A DNA stretch of 64,000 nt, taken from NCBI GenBank assembly GCA_963924555.1, contig OZ004590.1:6502001-6566000 (forward strand), written 5' to 3'. Both the position numbers and the translations under genes were made by a program. The notes below the pieces were generated by a model. That model ran no database searches. It was given only the letters and a program-made list of their open reading frames with translations, and was not told the origin of the DNA. The DNA comes from Crambe crambe (Eukaryota; Porifera; Demospongiae; Poecilosclerida; Crambeidae). Each line of letters begins with the position of its first letter. Positions within the stretch are counted from its first letter, which is position 1. Below are positions 59,737-64,000 of this stretch, one piece after another.

Positions 59737-62700
59737 TCAAACACTGCCATATTCCAACCAGATTGAGTCGTCTCCATCTGATCTAGGAGAGAGTGGGGGT
59801 GCCCCCCATGACGGGGCTGTTTTGGACTGGTGGGAGGGGCTACCTCCTGACAGGAAGTCCTCCCAGGTAAGCAGGTCATCAGAATCTTGGCTGTTCTCAC
59901 TGGTGTTGGGTTTCAGATTACTATTACTACTCCTCCCAACGGGTGCTAACGGTGCAGAGACTTCTCTAGACTCGTGGCTGGAGAGAGACTGGGCTGGTCT
60001 TAGCTCCTCCCTGCTCATCCTGGGTGGAACAACTTTCCTAGTTCCAGTAGCAGTGTTTGTGGCAGCACTAACAGCAACCATCTCACCCGATCGACTCAAA
60101 TCGGTCAACTCCGAAAGATTCAGGCCACATGGAACTTTGTTCTTGGAACGCTTTCCATCACCAACCCTATTCAAATCAGTGGCACTCTTATGAACCTTCT
60201 TCTTAACAAGTGGAGGCTTTCCAGCTTTCGATTTCCCAACCTGCACGTTGCCAGATGATTGATGGAAACCTTTCTTGGACAACCCCCCTGGCTTTTTCGT
60301 CTGTGCAAACGAAGAAGAACGAATTACTGTACTGGATGTCACAGACGAACCAGCACTTCCATCCAATTGGATCACGTTGTGTCTGTCCATATTCATACTG
60401 CTACTGCTACTCGAGGTCTGACTTTCACTTCTTATTCTTGAAGTCTCCCAGGATATATTAGAACCTGGCTGTGCTTCCGGAGTGGAATGAGTGACCCGAC
60501 CACCTCTTATTTCAGTGTTCCCAGGCACCCCTACATCGCTCTGTGAGTTCTCGGATGAACTCAACAGGGCCTGTGGCTGTAGGCTCTCTCGACTACTGCT
60601 TTCATTGTTGTTACTGTTGTTGCTGTTGAAATTGGAGGCCAGAGCAGATGGATTAGCAATCACTCCTTGATCTTGGGCATCATTTCGTGTCATCGAGGAT
60701 ATACTCGGTGCCGAGTGCAGGCTGCTGCTTGACTTTGAGTGTTGGGACATCGATTGCTGGGAAGCTTTGAATTCCGCTGCTTGTTCCTGCATGAAGATCT
60801 GATCCAGATCGTCGTTCTCTTCAACCACTTCATGGATCGTTCCCCGCTGGGACCGGGTGTCGGCTATAATTCCTTGTTCTACTGCGGACTTGGAGAGGAA
60901 CTCTTGGAGGTCAAACATCTGATTGGAGTTGGAGGCCGTGAGGAGAAGACTGTTACGAGGGGTGACAGGAGGAGTGGCAAGCACCAGGGAAGCTCTCTTC
61001 AGTTCCATCACCCGGCGCTGCATGACATAGATATTGTATTGCACACCCAATAAGGGATACAGTATTGCACACCCAATAAGGGATACAGTATTGCACACCC
61101 AATAAGGGATACAGTATTGCACACCCAATAAGGGATACAGTATTGCACACCCAATAAGGGATACAGTATTGCACACCCAATAAGGGATACAGTATTGCAC
61201 ACCCAATAAAAGATAATATTGCACATCATGTTGGACATTTTTCAATGCAAGAAATTCAAGTGCCAAAATTTTGTTGGGTAAAATTTTCATGGATTTTGGA
61301 ATTTATATGGTTCAGTGATTCACATCGCAAAACCACAAAAATTATACCAGATGACAATTTCCTGCCATAGCATTTCCAGTATATATCCACATACCCTATT
61401 AGGTGTCTTTTCACTTTCTGCCAAGAAGTCTTCCAAGGACATGAGGTCATCGGGTATCCTGTCCCGATCGTAACCTTGAGTGATACGTTGATGTGGTTGG
61501 GTGCGTGGATTGCTGGATCCGTGCCTCAGTTGCACTGTACCCAATCCTGGGAGGTTCAGCGAGTGACGGTGCTCCTTGCGAGGACGGTTGTAGGGGCTAC
61601 CGTCGAGCGTGGCTGCACGGGGGATCAGGCTGGATCCTCCAGCACTACGAGGGAAAGGAGGGGCGGGGGAAGGGAAGAGGATTGAAAGGGAACAGAGAGA
61701 GAAAATCCATTCTATACCTCTCAAGGGCACTGGCGGGATCTGTCTCTTCTTCCTGTTCCTCTGATTGTTTGCTGTTGGAAGAGGATATGGACTGACTGCT
61801 AGATATGCTCCCTTCGTGGCCGTGGTAGGGAAGGTTGCCAGACCCTGAAGAGCCAATTGACGCCATTGACCCTATGGGACCAACATTGTGACTACTCCCA
61901 CCAGATCCTTCAGGGTACTCAAATGTGTGACTCTTTCCTTGCTGCAAAACAAAATTGAGAGGTGAGCACTAGTAAATGGTCTGACAGCCATCTTTTTATA
62001 CACATGAGATTTGCCATCACTACTGAATCATATTTACTTGAATTTTCCCCTTTAGTTTCTTCAGGCCGATCTTGAGAATGTTCTTGCTCTTGGTGCCTTT
62101 CTTCCAGTAGTCCATCTCCCTGGAGAGAGTTTCTCTTCTTTGTGCTGCCAGCTGGTCCTGCAGTCTCTGTTTGTCTCTCTCCAACTCCCCCAGGCGATCA
62201 CTATACCACATCAAAGGGTCATGAAGTCATTATTAGTTCATTAGGAAGGGGCTCACTTGAATATCCTCTCATCCTCTATCGCCTCATCCTTAGTTTCAAG
62301 TGTCTTCACGAGAAGCTCTTGGTTCTTCTCCAGAAGCTTGTTCATCTGAGTGAGAAGTGCTTTTTTTTCCTCCTCCAGAGTACTATTGAGTTTTTCCAGC
62401 ATGGTGATCCTATCCGACTGATGCTGGCCACCTGTCTCCAGTTTCTGGATGATGTGCTTCGCATCAGTCAGGTTATTTGATAGTTGAACTTTCTGCATGA
62501 ACCAAAATGATTGAGGTAATAGACCAGTCACAATAGAGAGAGACGCAGGACATATCAGTTCTAGGGCAGATCAGGGGATGTCCCCCCCTCCTTCCCTTTC
62601 CCCCTGTTAATGAATTATTTGGGAGTTCCTACTTATGTATTTCTAGAACTGGAACGTCTGTAGGGTAGTCTATCCCCCAGACTCACATCATCCTCGAGGT

Positions 62701-64000
62701 TTATCACTTTCTCCTTCATCTTGAGTACACCGGCGGCCTGTTCCTTCCAGGAGTTCACCTCGTGTGAGGAGTAGCCCCGACCTGGACTGCCGCGAGGACT
62801 GTCGCTCTTAAACTGCTCATTCTGCTTCTTGAGAGCAACCATCTCCCGTCGGAGTTGGGCATTGTCGTTCAGGGTTTCTTCCACTCTCTTCTCTAGCACT
62901 TGGATGCGCTCGTCTTTGGCACTGAGACTCTGGGAATATGCATCCTTAAACTTACTCTCCAGCTCTTGAACTTGTCTATAGTTGGGAAGGAGAGGAAGAT
63001 GGTTAAAATGGTGGCTGAATTATTACCCAATGGACCCCAAGAACAAAGTTCCATGTGGCCTGAATCTCTCGGAGTTGACCGATTTGAGTCGATTGGGTGA
63101 GATGGTTGCTATTAGTGCTGCTATAAATGCTACGGAAAGTCGTTCCACCCAGGATGAGCAGGGAGGAGCTAAGATCAGCCCCGTCTCTCTCACACTTACT
63201 TTGTCTGGGAAAAATCTGTCTCATCACTGACTGACTTTGTTCTAGCGACACCAGCAGTTTGGACTCTCTCTCTTCTCAATTCCTGGGGAAGACACATGTA
63301 TAATTATTACCACATACATCACATCTACCTACCTCTTTGAGTCGAGCTATCTCCTTTTTGTCAGCATGGATGGTGGCTGTCAGTTTCCTGTTCATCTTCT
63401 CCATCTCGGCACTGGTCCTCTGGCTGGTTTGTTGCTCCACCTCAAGGGACCGCTCCAGTTCCCTGTTATCTCGTTCCAGACGTAGCAGTTTGGTGCGTGT
63501 GGCCCTGTCAGCAACAATACAAATAGGTGTGCATTATTTAGAATGTGTGGTGGGCTTTTTAATACAAAAAAATTACTAAAGTACTGTATCAGTGACTTAC
63601 AAATCTTCTTCACTCATGGGTTTGTGCACAGGAGATACTGGGGAGGATAGATAAAAATAAGGATAGAGGGTTATTTCCAAATAAAGCATGCCTATACAAG
63701 AAGGTACCTGTCGGAACTCCTCCTGCACTTGTACCCTGCTTCAATTTCAACTGCATCAGCTCTTCATTCACAGTCTTCAGTTCATCATTCCTACATTTTG
63801 TACGAGTACAAGAAAAAATTTTTTTAAAAATAGTCCCGCAATCAATCAACAAATCAAAACACTGACTTTTTGTCCCTATCGAGCTCAAGTTGGACATTCT
63901 GCTGGATGAGTTCTTGCATCCTAAGACTCTCCTCCTGGAGTTCCACTTCCATCGCCTCCACCCTCACACGCAGTGAAATACTGTCTGCTTGTGAGGAGTT
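59737..64000 (-). CDS. CCDC88: Girdin/Daple-family protein, CCDC88 (3' part; 5' end outside window)
   Basis: Vertebrate members bind microtubules, Galphai, Dishevelled or actin through a HOOK domain, a long coiled coil and a disordered C-terminal tail. Visible exons include long coiled coils (about 63900-62000: EKRVEETLNDNAQLRREMVA, QLSNNLTDAKHIIQKLETGG, KNQELLVKTLETKDEAIEDE, DRLGELERDKQRLQDQLAAQ). A basic block YWKKGTKSKNILKIGLKKLK follows, like the end of the girdin coiled coil. The disordered tail has MSLEDFLAESEKTP (about 61405-61445), FDLQEFLSKS (about 60895-60925) and LLTWEDFLSGG (about 59865-59890). It ends DDSIWLEYGSV with stop at 59737. Human Daple ends WYEYGCV, so this looks closer to CCDC88C than to girdin at the tail. 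The last exon runs 61017-59737. The N-terminal HOOK domain is not in the window. Confidence 0.88.
61036..61215. repeat. 26-bp minisatellite, seven units, just upstream of the last CCDC88 exon
   Basis: CACACCCAATAAGGGATACA-GTATTG repeated about seven times. It ends about 20 bp from the 3' splice site at 61018-61019 (on the coding strand the array precedes ATGCAG). All three minus-strand frames are open through it, which makes a false N-terminal extension of the last exon. Confidence 0.9.
63037..63189. repeat. Inverted ~153-bp copy of the CCDC88 last-exon segment 59983-60146, in an upstream intron
   Basis: The + strand here reads the coding sense of the last exon (VPCGLNLSELTDLSR, then MVA.SAA), whereas the exon itself is on the minus strand. 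It matches over its whole length with about ten substitutions and a 9-nt deletion. In the CCDC88 pre-mRNA the two segments are complementary. Confidence 0.9.

Noticed and set aside
61036-61215. CRISPR-like regular repeat array
   Set aside because: Units are directly adjacent with no unique spacers, in an animal gene intron.
61018-61290. N-terminal repeat extension VQYCIPYWVCNTVSLIGCA of the last CCDC88 frame
   Set aside because: The array is intronic: a good acceptor (ATGCAG) lies at its 3' end and the family has no such sequence.
62900-63230. Separate small + strand gene reading KVPCGLNLSELTDLSRLGE
   Set aside because: It is an inverted partial copy of the CCDC88 exon without a proper start or flanking gene structure; reported as a duplication instead.

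Overview
This 64 kb window is animal nuclear DNA. It has metazoan gene families, GT-AG introns that are often only 40-300 bp, many simple repeats and short foldback elements, and very tight gene packing. The gene set (Frizzled-like receptor with a CRD, paired GABA-B-like receptors, a Girdin/Daple homologue, tetraspanin cluster) and the compactness suggest an early-branching animal, most likely a demosponge. That assignment is inference from style and content, not a database result. All gene names come from reading conserved motifs against remembered family members; exon edges are read by eye.

Layout. 1-7050 (+): 3' part of Integrator subunit 7, with an intronless 1027-aa secreted protein nested in one intron on the other strand (1973-5056, -). 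7178-7939 (+): AP-4 sigma. 8022-9815 (-): IQCB1/NPHP5, divergent from CINP (9936-10743, +). 10865-12613 (-): LRR1, divergent from TBCB (12696-13729, +), which converges on ARL2 (13935-14862, -). 15091-22066 (+): RPS6KC1-like PX-MIT-pseudokinase, with a Frizzled-like receptor nested in an intron on the other strand (15903-18013, -). 22435-29653 (-): four tandem tetraspanins. 29916-35549 (-): AREL1-type HECT E3 with an unusual TM-SAM-SAM-TM front end. 35619-37446 (-): AAR2. 37626-44272 and 44398-49959 (+): two tandem GABA-B-like class C receptors. 50070-51947 (+): SLC22-type transporter, followed by a broken tandem copy (52141-54053). 54558-59257 (+): PPP4R3/SMEK. 59737->64000 (-): 3' part of a CCDC88 (Girdin/Daple) gene.

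Themes. Housekeeping genes are arranged as tight divergent or convergent pairs with 80-230 bp between them. TBCB and ARL2, both in tubulin folding, sit tail to tail. Membrane signalling genes (tetraspanins, GABA-B-like receptors, SLC22) occur as tandem duplicates at different ages: recent (tetraspanins B and C), diverged and possibly complementary (the receptor pair), or decaying (SLC22 copy 2). The window carries both a Frizzled-like receptor and a Daple-type protein whose C-terminus keeps a Galpha-binding-like motif and a Daple-like PDZ-binding tail.

Best leads: the Daple-like C-terminus; an inverted ~160 bp copy of a CCDC88 coding segment in an upstream intron of the same gene; the nested secreted protein; the nested Frizzled-like receptor with an extra N-terminal membrane segment and no KTxxxW; the SAM-containing AREL1; and a foldback element family found at gene starts.
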